Shown piece after piece: positions 44,993 through 54,090 of a DNA stretch of 64,000 nucleotides (positions within the stretch are counted from its first letter, which is position 1; the number at the start of each line of letters is the position of its first letter). Below the pieces are notes generated by a model, which was not told the origin of the DNA, searched no databases, and saw only the letters and a program-made list of their open reading frames with translations. The translations under genes and the position numbers were made by a program. This DNA comes from Variovorax sp. Root411. GTDB lineage: Bacteria > Pseudomonadota > Gammaproteobacteria > Burkholderiales > Burkholderiaceae_C. The stretch is from positions 181,534-245,533 of the forward strand of contig NZ_LMDW01000019.1 of the NCBI RefSeq assembly GCF_001425205.1, given 5' to 3'.

Positions 44993-45693
44993 CGCGCCAC
45001 GCCCAGCAGCCGGTCCAGCACCTGCGGCTGGGTGCGCAGCGTCGCGGCACTGTCCTTGTGCACGATGGTGCCGTGGTCCAACACCACTGCCTCGTCGGAA
45101 ATCGCGAGGATCGCCTGCGGATGCTGCTCCACGATGATCGCGGCCAGCCCCTCGTCCTGCGTGATGCGGCGGATGGCGCGCAGCAGCTCTTCCACGATGA
45201 TCGGCGCGAGCCCTTCGAGCGGCTCGTCGAGCAGCAGCAGCCTGGGGTTGAGCACCAGCGCACGGCCCACGGCCAGCATCTGCTGCTCGCCGCCCGACAG
45301 CTGCGTGCCGAGGTTGGTCTTGCGTTCGGCCAAGCGCGGGAACATCTCATAGACGCGCTGCGGGTTCCACTTGCCTGGCCGCTCCACCGCCGTGAGATTC
45401 TCGTGCACCGTCAGCGACTTGAAGATGTTGCGCTCCTGCGGCACCCAGCCGATGCCGGCCGCCGCGCGCTGGTGCGGCGCGAGCTTGTGCAGCGCCTGTC
45501 CGCCCAGCGCGATGCTGCCGCCATGCTGGCGCGTCGCGCCCGCGAGCGTATTGATCAGCGTGGTCTTGCCCGTGCCGTTGCGGCCCAGCAGCGCCAGCGT
45601 CTGGCCTTCGCCGAGTGCGAACGCCACGTCGTGCAGTACCACGGCTTCGCCATAGCCGGCACTCAGGCTCTCGATGCGCAGCAGTTCAGACAT
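44989..45693 (-). CDS. branched-chain amino-acid type ABC transporter ATPase (LivF family)
   Basis: A 234-aa ATPase with Walker A LLGRNGTGKTT, signature LSGGEQQMLAVGRAL, Walker B LLLLDEPLEGL and the switch His in VEQHPQA. The short LivF-type length and its place as last gene of an SBP-LivH-LivM-LivG-LivF set identify it. Its ATG lies 8 nt inside the LivG gene. Substrate may be branched-chain amino acids, amides or aromatic acids; this family is broad in Variovorax-like bacteria. Confidence 0.93.
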   Translation of the reverse strand: MSELLRIESLSAGYGEAVVLHDVAFALGEGQTLALLGRNGTGKTTLINTLAGATRQHGGSIALGGQALHKLAPHQRAAAGIGWVPQERNIFKSLTVHENLTAVERPGKWNPQRVYEMFPRLAERKTNLGTQLSGGEQQMLAVGRALVLNPRLLLLDEPLEGLAPIIVEELLRAIRRITQDEGLAAIIVEQHPQAILAISDEAVVLDHGTIVHKDSAATLRTQPQVLDRLLGVAR

Positions 45694-46447
45694 GGGCGGT
45701 TTCTCCGTGGCCCAGATAGACCTCTTTCACCTTGGGATCGTTGGCAATCGTTTCGGGGTCGCCCTCGGTCAGCAGCGTGCCGTTGACCAGCACCGTCATG
45801 CGGTCGGCGAAGCTGAACACCAGGTCCATGTCGTGCTCGATGAGCAGCACCGACACGTCGGCCGGCAATGCGGCCACGGTCTGCAGCAGCTCTTCGCGCT
45901 CGCCGGCGGGCACGCCCGCCACCGGCTCGTCGAGCAGCAGCACGCGCGGCTCGCAGGCCAGCGCGATGGCGATCTCCAGCAGGCGGCGCTTGCCATAGGC
46001 CAGGTGCTTCACCTGCTGCTGCGCCACGTCGCTCAGATGAAATTGTTCGAGCAGTTGCGCAGCGCGCTCCACGATCGCCTTGCTGGCGCCCAGCGGACGC
46101 CACCATTGCGCGCCGATGCCCTGGTGCTGCGACACCACAAGCGCCAGCGTTTCGAGCGGCGTCATCGAATCGAACAGCTGGTTGATCTGGAAGGTGCGCA
46201 CCAGCCCGCGCGCCACGCGCTTGTGCGGCGCGAGCGTGGTGATGTCTTCGCCCAGCAGCGTGATGCTGCCTCCGGTCGGCGTGAGCACGCCCGTCAGCTG
46301 GTTGATCAGCGTGGTCTTGCCCGCGCCGTTGGGGCCGATCAGCGCATGACGCGCGCCGCGCTTGAGCGTCATCGTCAGGTTGTTGGTGGCCGTGATGCCG
46401 CCGAAGCGCATCACGAGGCCGTGGGTCGAGAGCACGGTGTCGGTCAT
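45686..46447 (-). CDS. branched-chain amino-acid type ABC transporter ATPase (LivG family)
   Basis: A 253-aa ATPase with Walker A LIGPNGAGKTT, the LivG-type RTFQINQLFDSMTPLETLAL, a signature degenerate at LAYGKRRLLEIAIAL, and Walker B VLLLDEPVAGVP. The start overlaps the LivM stop (ATGA). It works as a heterodimer with the LivF-family ATPase. An upstream in-frame Met inside LivM is less likely. Confidence 0.93.
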   Translation of the reverse strand: MTDTVLSTHGLVMRFGGITATNNLTMTLKRGARHALIGPNGAGKTTLINQLTGVLTPTGGSITLLGEDITTLAPHKRVARGLVRTFQINQLFDSMTPLETLALVVSQHQGIGAQWWRPLGASKAIVERAAQLLEQFHLSDVAQQQVKHLAYGKRRLLEIAIALACEPRVLLLDEPVAGVPAGEREELLQTVAALPADVSVLLIEHDMDLVFSFADRMTVLVNGTLLTEGDPETIANDPKVKEVYLGHGETAHV

Positions 46448-47445
46448 GCCGCACCGCCCTTCTTCTTCGCGGGACTGCCGAACCACGCCCACGGCTTGAG
46501 CAAACGATCTCGCCCCACGAGCACCATCAACACCAGGATCAGGCCGATCCAGAACATCCAGTACTGCGGCGTCACGGCCGACAGCCAGGTCTGCAGCAGC
46601 TTGAACACGATCGCACCCGCCACGCCGCCATAGAGCCAGCCCACGCCGCCGATCACCAGCATCAGCAGCACGTCGGCCGAGCGGTCGAAGGCCAGCACGT
46701 CGAGCGAGGCGAAGCCGGTGGTCTGCGCCAGCAGCGCGCCCGCGGCACCGGCGATGCCGGCCGCGATGGTGTAGATGACCGCGAGGCGCGACACCACCGG
46801 GATGCCGATGGCCATGGCGCGCAGCCGGTTGTCGCGAATCGCCTTGAGCGTCGCGCCGAACGGCGAATGCACCAACCGGCGCATCAGCAGGAACAGCACC
46901 AGCATCACGGCCAGCGAGTACCAGGCGGCGGTGCGGCCGTACAGGTCGAACTCGAACAGGCCGAGCACCGGCCCCATCACCACGCCCTGCAAACCGTCGG
47001 CGCCGCCAGTCAGCCAGTCGAGCTTGTTGGCGAGCTCGAGCAGCAGCAGCGCAGTGCCGAGTGTGACCATCAGCCGCGTGAGGTCGCTGCCGCGCAAGAT
47101 CGTCACGCTGGCCACGAGGCCGAGCAGCGCGGAGAGCACGGTGGCGACCACGAGCCCCACGGTCGGGTCGGGCATCACGAGCTTGGCGAACAGCGCCGCC
47201 GCATACGCGCCGAAGCCGAAGAAGGCAGCGTGACCCAGCGACACGATGCCGGTGTAGCCCAGGATCAGGTCGAGCGACATCGCGAACAGCGCGACGATGG
47301 CGATCTCGTTGATCAGCAGCGAATGCGAAGGCATCGCGAACGGCAGCGCGAAAGCCGCGGCCCAGACGACGAATTCGAGTGGGCGCCAGCGGGTCTTGCG
47401 CAGCAGGGCCGACTGGAAATCAGCCGCGGAAGAAGGCGTGCTCAT
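46444..47445 (-). CDS. branched-chain amino-acid type ABC permease (LivM family)
   Basis: A 333-aa inner-membrane permease with about nine helices. The family segment ALFAMSLDLILGYTGIVSLGHAAFFG is present in parts (SLDLILGYTG, SLGHAAFFGFGAY), and the late coupling-helix region carries LVIGGVGWLYGGVAGA. The start immediately follows the LivH stop with no spacer, so the two are translated together. Confidence 0.93.
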   Translation of the reverse strand: MSTPSSAADFQSALLRKTRWRPLEFVVWAAAFALPFAMPSHSLLINEIAIVALFAMSLDLILGYTGIVSLGHAAFFGFGAYAAALFAKLVMPDPTVGLVVATVLSALLGLVASVTILRGSDLTRLMVTLGTALLLLELANKLDWLTGGADGLQGVVMGPVLGLFEFDLYGRTAAWYSLAVMLVLFLLMRRLVHSPFGATLKAIRDNRLRAMAIGIPVVSRLAVIYTIAAGIAGAAGALLAQTTGFASLDVLAFDRSADVLLMLVIGGVGWLYGGVAGAIVFKLLQTWLSAVTPQYWMFWIGLILVLMVLVGRDRLLKPWAWFGSPAKKKGGAA

Positions 47446-48318
47446 TCAGCGGCCCCCTTTGCGCGTGAACAGGCCTTGGGGCCGCCACATCAGTATGAGG
47501 ATCATCAGCAGATAGACGGTGAACGCACCCATCTTCGGAATGAAGTACTTGCCCGCCACGTCGGCAATGCCCAACAGCAGCGCCGCCGCGAGCGGCCCGG
47601 TGATCGACGAGGTGCCGCCGACCGACACCACAATCAGGAAATAGATCATGTACTTGAGCGGAAAGGTCGGGTCGAGCCCGAGAATCTCCGCGCCCAGCGC
47701 ACCGCCCAGCCCCGCGAGCCCAGAGCCCACGGCGAAGGTCAGCAGGAACACGATGTTCACGTTGATGCCCAGCCCGGCCGCCACGCGCGGGTCGTCGACC
47801 GCGGCGCGCAGGCGGCTACCGAAGCGCGTCTTCGAGAGGATGAGCTGCAGCACCACCGTGAGCACCGCGCACACGCCGATGATGAAGAGCCGGTAGTGCC
47901 CCATGCCCAGCAGCAGCGCACCGTCGCCGATTTCGGTGCGCCCGCGCAGCCACTCGGGCAGCTGCACGTTCTGCTGCGACGAGCCCACGAAGTAATCGAT
48001 GGCCGCCACGGCCATGAAGGCGAGGCCGATGGAAAAAAGCACCTGATCGAGGTGAGGCTTGCCGTACATCGGCCGATAGAGCGTGCGTTCGAGCAACGCC
48101 CCGGCCAGCGCGACGACGATGAACGCGAACGGCAGGCAGGCCAGGAACGGCAGGCCCAGCTTCTGCATCGCGAACACCGTGAGGTACCCGCCCGCCATGG
48201 CGAAGGCCCCATGCGCGAGGTTGATGAAGTTCATCAGCCCGAGCGTCACGGCCAGGCCGACGGCGAGCACGAAGAGCAGCATGCCGTAGGCGATGCCGTC
48301 GAAAAGAATGGTCAACAT
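47446..48318 (-). CDS. branched-chain amino-acid type ABC permease (LivH family)
   Basis: A 290-aa inner-membrane permease with seven or eight helices. Typical motifs: GLAVTLGLMNFINLAHGAF near the N-terminus and VGGTSSITGPLAAALLLGI in the coupling region. Upstream is a 323-nt gap containing the 256-bp inverted-repeat element that separates it from the binding-protein gene. Confidence 0.93.
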   Translation of the reverse strand: MLTILFDGIAYGMLLFVLAVGLAVTLGLMNFINLAHGAFAMAGGYLTVFAMQKLGLPFLACLPFAFIVVALAGALLERTLYRPMYGKPHLDQVLFSIGLAFMAVAAIDYFVGSSQQNVQLPEWLRGRTEIGDGALLLGMGHYRLFIIGVCAVLTVVLQLILSKTRFGSRLRAAVDDPRVAAGLGINVNIVFLLTFAVGSGLAGLGGALGAEILGLDPTFPLKYMIYFLIVVSVGGTSSITGPLAAALLLGIADVAGKYFIPKMGAFTVYLLMILILMWRPQGLFTRKGGR

Positions 48319-48365
48319 GTCAGTGTTTCGCTATGGCGTTGCGTGACTCGCGTTCTTGGCGCTTT

Positions 48366-48621
48366 TGTTCGGGGCGCGTGCACAGGCCACCGGGTACTCC
48401 CCTCCGCGAATGTCCCCCGGCTTCGCCTCCTCCTTTATTTCGCTGCGGGGAGCACCCGGTGCCCTGTGCACAGTGGGCGCTGCCGTTGTGCCGGCTGATC
48501 AACGACTGCTCTGATCGAGCACGCCGATGGGGTGCCTTGCGCAGCGAAACAAAGGAGGAGGCCGCAGGCCGGGGGACATTCGCGGAGCAAGGTACCCCGT
48601 CGGCGTGATCGCGCCCCGAAC
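48366..48621. repeat. 256-bp nested inverted-repeat element, copy 1
   Basis: Non-coding element between the solute-receptor gene and LivH. Outer stem TGTTCGGGGCGC (48366-48377) with its complement (48610-48621). Inside: A/A' (48378-48402 with 48447-48471, 25 bp with two mismatches), long arms (48402-48447 with 48540-48587, imperfect in the middle), and D/D' (48520-48536 with 48591-48607). A/A' and D/D' each enclose one long arm, so arm-to-arm pairing and A/A' plus D/D' pairing exclude each other. The same design recurs at 63588-63843. Confidence 0.9.
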
Positions 48622-48641
48622 AGAGCACACCAAGCCCCCAG

Positions 48642-49826
48642 CTACTTCGCCTTGCCCGGATCCTTGACGCCCTTGATCACGTCGAACTCGACGTTGTAGA
48701 GCTGCCCGTCCTTCTTCTCGACCTTGCGCAGGTACACGTCCTGCACGATGTCGCGCGTCTGCGCATCGATCAGCACCGGGCCGCGCGGGCTCTCGAAGAC
48801 CTGGCCCTTCATGGCCGCCAGCAGCGCATCGCCGCCGCCCTGGCCCTTGGTGGTCTTGAGCGCTTCGTAGATCACGCGCATGCCGTCATAGCCGCCCACG
48901 GCCATGAAGTTGGGGCGCATCTTGGGGTTGGCCTTCTGGAAGGCCTCGACGAACTTCTTGTTCATCGCGGACGGATGCGCGGCCGAGTAGTGGTGCGAGG
49001 TGACCACGCCGAGCGCGCCATCGCCCATGTCGTTGAGCTGGTCGTCGTCCGTCACGTCGCCGGTGGCGATCAGGCGGATGCCGGCCTTGTCCATGCCGCG
49101 TTCGAGGAACTGCTTCATCACGGCCGCGCCCGCGCCCGAGGGCACGAAGACGAACAGCGCGTCGGGCTTGGCGTCGCGCACCTTCTGCAGGAACGGCGCG
49201 AAGTCGGGGTTGCGCAGCGGCACGCGCAGCTTGTCGAGCACCTTGCCGCCGTTGAGCTGGAAGCGCTCGCTGAAGAACTTCTCGGCGTCGTTGCCGGGGC
49301 CGTAGTCGGCCACCAGCGTGACGACCGACTTCACGCCGTTCTTCGGTGCCCAGTCGCCCATGGCAACCGACACCTGCGGCAGCGTGAAGCTCGAACGCAC
49401 GATGTAGGGCGAGGCCTCGGTAATGCTGGAAGTGGCGGCGGCCATCACGACCTGCGGCGTCTTCGACTGCGTGGCCAGCGGCGCGGCGGCCAGCGCGGCC
49501 GGCGTGACGCCGAAGCCGGCGATCACGTTCACCTTGTCGTTGACGATCAGCTCCTGTGCGAGGCGCTTGGTGATGTCGGGCGTGGCCACGTCGTCCTTGA
49601 CGATCAGCTCGATCTTCTTGCCCGCGACGGTGTCGCCGTTCTGGGCCATGTAGAGGCGCGCGGCCGCTTCGATCTGACGGCCGGTGGAAGCTTGCTGCCC
49701 GGTCATCGGCAGGATCAGGCCGATCTTGAAGGTATTGCTCTGCGCGCTGGCCGTCGGCAGGGCCAGGGCGATGGAGAGCGCAATCGCCGACAGGGCGGCG
49801 GTCTGGATGAGATGGCGTCTTTGCAT
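48642..49826 (-). CDS. branched-chain amino-acid type ABC solute-binding protein (LivK family)
   Basis: A 394-aa periplasmic receptor. The signal peptide ends near PTASAQ, followed by FKIGLILPMTGQQASTGRQ, the classic Peripla_BP_6 opening. Ligand-site regions VIAGFGVTPAALAAAP, MAAATSSITEASPYI and VADYGPGND are clear. Start MQRRHL has AAAGGAA upstream; a Met 15 codons earlier is less likely. First gene of the transporter operon. The 270-nt region upstream to the MetE-like gene shows no clear promoter pair and no further gene. Confidence 0.93.
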   Translation of the reverse strand: MQRRHLIQTAALSAIALSIALALPTASAQSNTFKIGLILPMTGQQASTGRQIEAAARLYMAQNGDTVAGKKIELIVKDDVATPDITKRLAQELIVNDKVNVIAGFGVTPAALAAAPLATQSKTPQVVMAAATSSITEASPYIVRSSFTLPQVSVAMGDWAPKNGVKSVVTLVADYGPGNDAEKFFSERFQLNGGKVLDKLRVPLRNPDFAPFLQKVRDAKPDALFVFVPSGAGAAVMKQFLERGMDKAGIRLIATGDVTDDDQLNDMGDGALGVVTSHHYSAAHPSAMNKKFVEAFQKANPKMRPNFMAVGGYDGMRVIYEALKTTKGQGGGDALLAAMKGQVFESPRGPVLIDAQTRDIVQDVYLRKVEKKDGQLYNVEFDVIKGVKDPGKAK

Positions 49827-50096
49827 GGTTTTTCCTTTGAGGGGCGGAACGCGGACCGGGGCTATTTTCAATACTTTGCAACACCCGGCGGAGCAGGCAA
49901 TTACCTAGCCGGTCTCTGATGGGAGCCCTTGTTGCGCGATAAACAGATGAACTGCGCGATCATCGCTCGCTGCAGCTTCCGCGGGCGGGTCGGCCGTCGG
50001 CGCGGCGCGGGGAGCCGAGTCACTTGTATCGGCCGCCGATGATTCGAAGGCGATACGATGTTCCATTCGTTTCCCCAATCAACGACGGAGCCATCC

Positions 50097-51218
50097 ATGT
50101 CCCAGCACGCCGCCTTGCCCGCCCGCTATGACCACGTGGGCAGTTTCCTGCGCCCCAAGTACCTGCTCGAAGCGCGCGAGCGGAAGGCCAAGGGCGAGAT
50201 CACGCCCGAGCAGCTTCGCCTCGTCGAAGACAAGGCCATCACCGAGATCGTGCGGTTCCAGGAAGACATCGGCCTGAAGAGCATCACCGACGGCGAGTTC
50301 CGCCGCACCTACTTCCACATCGACTTCCTCGACCAGCTCGGCGGCGTGAAGACCGACATTCCGGTCACCATCCGCAAGCCCGACGGCACCGAGGAACTGG
50401 CGCCGCCGGCGATGCGCGTGATCGACAAGGTGCGCCACATCAAGGACATCCAGCTGGCCGATTTCCAGTACCTCAAGAGCCAGGTGTCGGCGGGTCGCAC
50501 GCCGAAGGTGACGATCCCCTCGCCGACGATGCTGCACTTCCGCGGTGGCCGCGCCGGCATCAGCAAGGAGCACTACCCCGAGCTCGACCCTGTGTTCTAC
50601 GACGACGTGGCCAAGGCCTACGGCGACGAGCTGCGCTCGCTGGCCGCCGCCGGCTGCACCTACGTGCAGATGGACGACACCAACCTCGCCTACCTGTGCG
50701 ACGAGCACATGCGCGAGGCCGCCCGCAAGCGCGGCGACGACCCCAACGAGCTGCCGCACCGCTACGCCGCCTTCATCAACAAGGTGGTGGCGCAGAAGCC
50801 GCCGGGCATGCTGCTGGCCATGCACCTGTGTCGCGGCAACTTCAAGAGCACGCACGCCGCGGCCGGCAACTACGAGCCGGTGGCCGAGGCGCTGCTGAAA
50901 GAGATGGATCTCGACGCCTACTTCATGGAATACGACGACGCCCGCTCCGGCGACTTCAAGCCGCTGCGCTTCCTGCCCAAGGGCAAGACCGTGGTGCTCG
51001 GCCTCGTGACCACCAAGTTCGGCGAGATGGAAGACAAGGACGAGCTCAAGCGCCGCATCGAAGATGCCGCCAGGTACGCCCCGCTCGAACAGCTCGCGCT
51101 GTCGCCGCAGTGCGGCTTCTCCAGCACGGTGCACGGCAACAACATCGCGGTGGAAGCGCAGCGCAGCAAGCTGCGCCTCGTGGTGGAGACGGCGCAGGAA
51201 GTCTGGGGCTCGACCTGA
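50097..51218 (+). CDS. cobalamin-independent methionine synthase-like (MetE C-domain) protein
   Basis: A 373-aa stand-alone relative of the MetE C-terminal catalytic barrel. DHVGSFLRP opens the barrel, SITDGEFRRTYFHIDF and GCTYVQMDDTNLAYL follow. Putative zinc ligands are the His and Cys of MHLCRGN, a Glu in the YDDARSGDF region and Cys in LSPQCGFSST. It lacks the N-terminal folate domain, so it is probably not a full methionine synthase; such proteins may transfer methyl groups from other donors. ATG at 50097 with CGGAG upstream. A GST gene follows 28 nt later. Confidence 0.85.
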   Translation: MSQHAALPARYDHVGSFLRPKYLLEARERKAKGEITPEQLRLVEDKAITEIVRFQEDIGLKSITDGEFRRTYFHIDFLDQLGGVKTDIPVTIRKPDGTEELAPPAMRVIDKVRHIKDIQLADFQYLKSQVSAGRTPKVTIPSPTMLHFRGGRAGISKEHYPELDPVFYDDVAKAYGDELRSLAAAGCTYVQMDDTNLAYLCDEHMREAARKRGDDPNELPHRYAAFINKVVAQKPPGMLLAMHLCRGNFKSTHAAAGNYEPVAEALLKEMDLDAYFMEYDDARSGDFKPLRFLPKGKTVVLGLVTTKFGEMEDKDELKRRIEDAARYAPLEQLALSPQCGFSSTVHGNNIAVEAQRSKLRLVVETAQEVWGST

Positions 51219-51246
51219 AGCGCCATTTCTGTTGAAGTCGGGGCCC

Positions 51247-51912
51247 ATGACGATTCACATCTACTCCGGTCCCCTCAGCATGTTCGGCGCCAAGGTCGAG
51301 ATCGCGGCGCGCGAAAAGGGCGTGCCCTTCGAACTGGTCATGGTGCCCTTCATCGAGGGCGACGCCTACGAGCCCAAGCACCCCGAGGTGCTTCGGGTCA
51401 ACCCCGTCAAGCAGCAGGTACCGGTGCTGGTCGACGACGAGGTTTCGCTCTTCGACTCGACGCAGATCTTCGAATACCTGGAAGACCGTTATCCCAGCCC
51501 GGCGCTGTGGCCCGAAGGCATTGCCGACCGGGCTCGCGCGCGGCAGCTGGAACAGAAGTCCGACGAGGTCTTCTTTCCTAACGTCATCAAGCTGTTCGGC
51601 CTGCAGCACGACATGCAGAGCACCGCGGCGGTCGCGGCCTGCGCCGGCTGCGCGCGCTTCTATGAAGAGATGGAAGGCCTGCTGGCCACGCGCGAGCACC
51701 TCGCCGGCCCCTACTCCTTTGCCGACATCGCCTTCTACATGGCCTGCGTGTTCGCCGACCGCAAGGGCGCCGGCATGACCGACGCCACGCCGCGGCTGCT
51801 GGCCTGGCGCACACGCGTGGGCGACCGCCCCGCGGTGCGCGCGGTGGTCGATCCGATGATGCGCTTCCTGGCCTCGCAGGGGCGCGGCGTGCCGGCCTTC
51901 CTTCAACGCTGA
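51247..51912 (+). CDS. glutathione S-transferase family protein
   Basis: A 221-aa cytosolic GST-like protein. The N-terminal thioredoxin fold has IYSGPLSMFGAKVEIAAREK (Ser in the catalytic loop), cis-Pro in KQQVPVLVDD and the glutathione-gamma-Glu site LFDSTQIFEYLEDRYP. The helical C-domain follows. It probably conjugates or reduces small electrophiles; the substrate is unknown. Likely co-transcribed with the MetE-like gene. Confidence 0.9.
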   Translation: MTIHIYSGPLSMFGAKVEIAAREKGVPFELVMVPFIEGDAYEPKHPEVLRVNPVKQQVPVLVDDEVSLFDSTQIFEYLEDRYPSPALWPEGIADRARARQLEQKSDEVFFPNVIKLFGLQHDMQSTAAVAACAGCARFYEEMEGLLATREHLAGPYSFADIAFYMACVFADRKGAGMTDATPRLLAWRTRVGDRPAVRAVVDPMMRFLASQGRGVPAFLQR

Positions 51913-51958
51913 AGGGCGGGGGCAAGGCTCCGAGGCGGCGCTGAGGCATCATCGCTCC

Positions 51959-53338
51959 ATGCCGATCAACAGGTTCGACTGGCTGCCCTCCCCTTCGCAG
52001 CATTTCCTCGTCGTCACTTTCGCATTACTGGTCTACGTCCTGACCACGCGCGCGCGCCGCGAGCAGCGCGCACCCACCACCGCCATCGCCTGGGTCATGG
52101 GGCTGGTGCTGATGCCCTACTTCATCCTGCCGATGTACCTGCTGTTCGGCCAGCGCAAGCTACGCCCGGCGGGCTCGCCGCGGCCACCGCGTTCGGTGCC
52201 GCCGGGCCATTGGGCCGCCGACCTGATCGAGAGCTTCGGCCTCGCGCCGCCGGGGCGCTGCGCGATCCGCATGCATGCCGACGGCGAGGCCGCGCGCGAG
52301 GCACTGTGGCAGGTGATCGACGGCGCGCGCGAGCGCATCGACGTGTGCACCTTCATCATCGGCGACGACCCGCTCGGCCATGCGGTGATCGAGCGGCTCG
52401 CCAGGCGGGCGCGCGAAGGCGTCAAGGTGCGGGTGCTGCTCGACGGTTTCGGTGCGCTGTCGCTGCCGCGCCATCACTTCGACCGGCTGCGGGCGGCGGG
52501 CGGCGAGGTGGCGGTGTTCCGCCCCTTCTTCAGCCTGCGCCGCATCGGCCCGCGCAACCTGCGCAACCACCGCAAGTTCACCATCGCCGACGACGGCTGG
52601 CTCTGGTCCGGCGGGCGCAACCTCGCGGGCGAATACTTCACCGGCAACGACAAGCATCCCGAGGCCTGGCACGACCTTTCGTTCGACCTGCGCGGCAGCG
52701 TGGCCGCAGCGGCAGCGCGCCAGTTCGATCACGACTGGACCTCGGTGCGCAGCCGCAAGGCCCGCGCCATCACGTGCGACGACGTACCCGAAGGCCCGGG
52801 CACGGCCATGGCCCAGTTCCTGCCGAGCGGCCCCGACCAGACCGAGGACACGGCGCATGCATTGCTGATCGACGCGTGCTTTCGCGCCGAGCACCGCATC
52901 CTCGCGATCACGCCCTACTTCGTGCCCGGCGACGGCCTGCGCGACGCGCTGCGGCTGGCCGCGCGGCGCGGCGTGCAGGTGACCATCGCGATGCCGGCGA
53001 AGTCGAACCACCGCCTGGCCGACTTCGTGCGCGCACGCGCCATGCGCGACCTCGCGCGCGCGGGCGTGAGCTTTCGCATGCTGCCGTTCATGGCGCACGC
53101 CAAGGCCGTGGTGCTGGACGACGAACTCGCCATCTGCGGCTCGATCAACCTCGACCTGCGCAGCCTGCTGCTGAACCACGAGGCCGCCGTGGTGTTCTAC
53201 GGCCAGGACAACATCGACTGGCTGGCCGAGTGGATCGAGACCACCGCCTCGGCCGGCGAACCCTACCGCGCGCGGCGACCGGGGCTGCTGCGCGACGTGG
53301 CCGAGGGACTGCTGCTCACCGTCGCTTTCCAGCTGTAG
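51959..53338 (+). CDS. cardiolipin synthase-type phospholipase D family protein
   Basis: A 459-aa membrane protein with two N-terminal helices (about residues 14-30 and 42-64) and two HxKx4D catalytic motifs: His204-Lys206-Asp211 (NHRKFTIADD) and His380-Lys382-Asp387 (AHAKAVVLDD). Each is followed by the expected Gly-Gly/Gly-Ser segment. The topology is that of ClsA-type enzymes joining phosphatidylglycerol to make cardiolipin. Its last 23 nt overlap the convergent TetR gene. Confidence 0.92.
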   Translation: MPINRFDWLPSPSQHFLVVTFALLVYVLTTRARREQRAPTTAIAWVMGLVLMPYFILPMYLLFGQRKLRPAGSPRPPRSVPPGHWAADLIESFGLAPPGRCAIRMHADGEAAREALWQVIDGARERIDVCTFIIGDDPLGHAVIERLARRAREGVKVRVLLDGFGALSLPRHHFDRLRAAGGEVAVFRPFFSLRRIGPRNLRNHRKFTIADDGWLWSGGRNLAGEYFTGNDKHPEAWHDLSFDLRGSVAAAAARQFDHDWTSVRSRKARAITCDDVPEGPGTAMAQFLPSGPDQTEDTAHALLIDACFRAEHRILAITPYFVPGDGLRDALRLAARRGVQVTIAMPAKSNHRLADFVRARAMRDLARAGVSFRMLPFMAHAKAVVLDDELAICGSINLDLRSLLLNHEAAVVFYGQDNIDWLAEWIETTASAGEPYRARRPGLLRDVAEGLLLTVAFQL

Positions 53339-53987
53339 GCGATTCGGCGGCCCTGGCGTCCTTTGCCACGGCGTCGAGCCCGGCGAGCACGTAGCGCATC
53401 AGGTCGTCCGCCAGCGCCCGGGTGTCTTTCAGGGCCGGCAGCACCTTGCTGCTCAGGTCCTTGGGCGCCACCGTCATCACCAGGCATGGCAGCACCGTGA
53501 GCAGCAGGCTGCGCTGCACCGAGGGATGGTCGCCGGGCAGGCCCATGATCTCGCCGATGATGCCGCGCAGCAGCTTGGCCTTGGGCAGCACCGCCCGCTG
53601 GATCATCGCCGGCATGGCCGGCGACGGCGACAGCGCCTCGCGCAGCACCACCCGGAAGCCCCACGGCGCCTTCGGCTGCGCGCTCATCTCGACCATGTGC
53701 GTGAGGAGGGTCCGCAGCTTGAGGCGCGCATCGGTGGACTCCATGGACAGCGCCATCAGCTCGTCGAGGCTCACCAGTTGCCGGTGCGCCTCGATCAGCA
53801 CCGCCTCGTAGAGCCCGTCGCGGCCGCCGAAGTGGTAGTTGATCGCGGCCATGTTGGTGCCGGCGCGGGTGCAGATTTCCTTGCTGGTGCTGTGCGCGAA
53901 ACCCTGCGCCGCGAACAACCGCCCAGCGGTCTCGAGGATGTGCAGGCGCGTGGTGTTGCCGTCGGTGCGCGGAGTGCGGGTTGCCAT
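53316..53987 (-). CDS. TetR-family regulator, CecR-like
   Basis: A 223-aa repressor. The N-terminal helix-turn-helix reads ILETAGRLFAAQGFAHSTSK ... NMAAINYHFGGRDGLYEAVL. The C-terminal ligand domain resembles the DUF1956 group that contains E. coli CecR (YbiH), which controls ybhG-ybhF-ybhS-ybhR. Exactly such an operon lies divergently here, and the 103-nt gap contains a near-perfect palindrome at 54019-54040. Confidence 0.9.
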   Translation of the reverse strand: MATRTPRTDGNTTRLHILETAGRLFAAQGFAHSTSKEICTRAGTNMAAINYHFGGRDGLYEAVLIEAHRQLVSLDELMALSMESTDARLKLRTLLTHMVEMSAQPKAPWGFRVVLREALSPSPAMPAMIQRAVLPKAKLLRGIIGEIMGLPGDHPSVQRSLLLTVLPCLVMTVAPKDLSSKVLPALKDTRALADDLMRYVLAGLDAVAKDARAAESPTAGKRR

Positions 53988-54018
53988 GCCTCGAGGCTAA
54001 CCCAAACGAAAAAATACT

Positions 54019-54040
54019 TCAAATTCAAATTTCAATTTGA
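54019..54040. promoter_or_regulatory. candidate TetR operator
   Basis: A 22-bp AT-rich dyad centred between positions 54029 and 54030: TCAAATT-C-AAATTT-C-AATTTGA, symmetric at all positions except the paired C residues at 54026 and 54033. It lies 51 nt upstream of the HlyD ATG and 32 nt upstream of the tetR ATG, ideal for repression of both. Confidence 0.65.
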
Positions 54041-54090
54041 TAACATCACGCAGGGCCCGGGACAGCAGCAGCCTCGTCAGGACACACGCC

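Noticed and set aside
49827..50096. A SAM- or SAH-type riboswitch upstream of the MetE-like gene
   Set aside because: The 270-nt gap shows no conserved riboswitch core that I recognise and no terminator/antiterminator pair.
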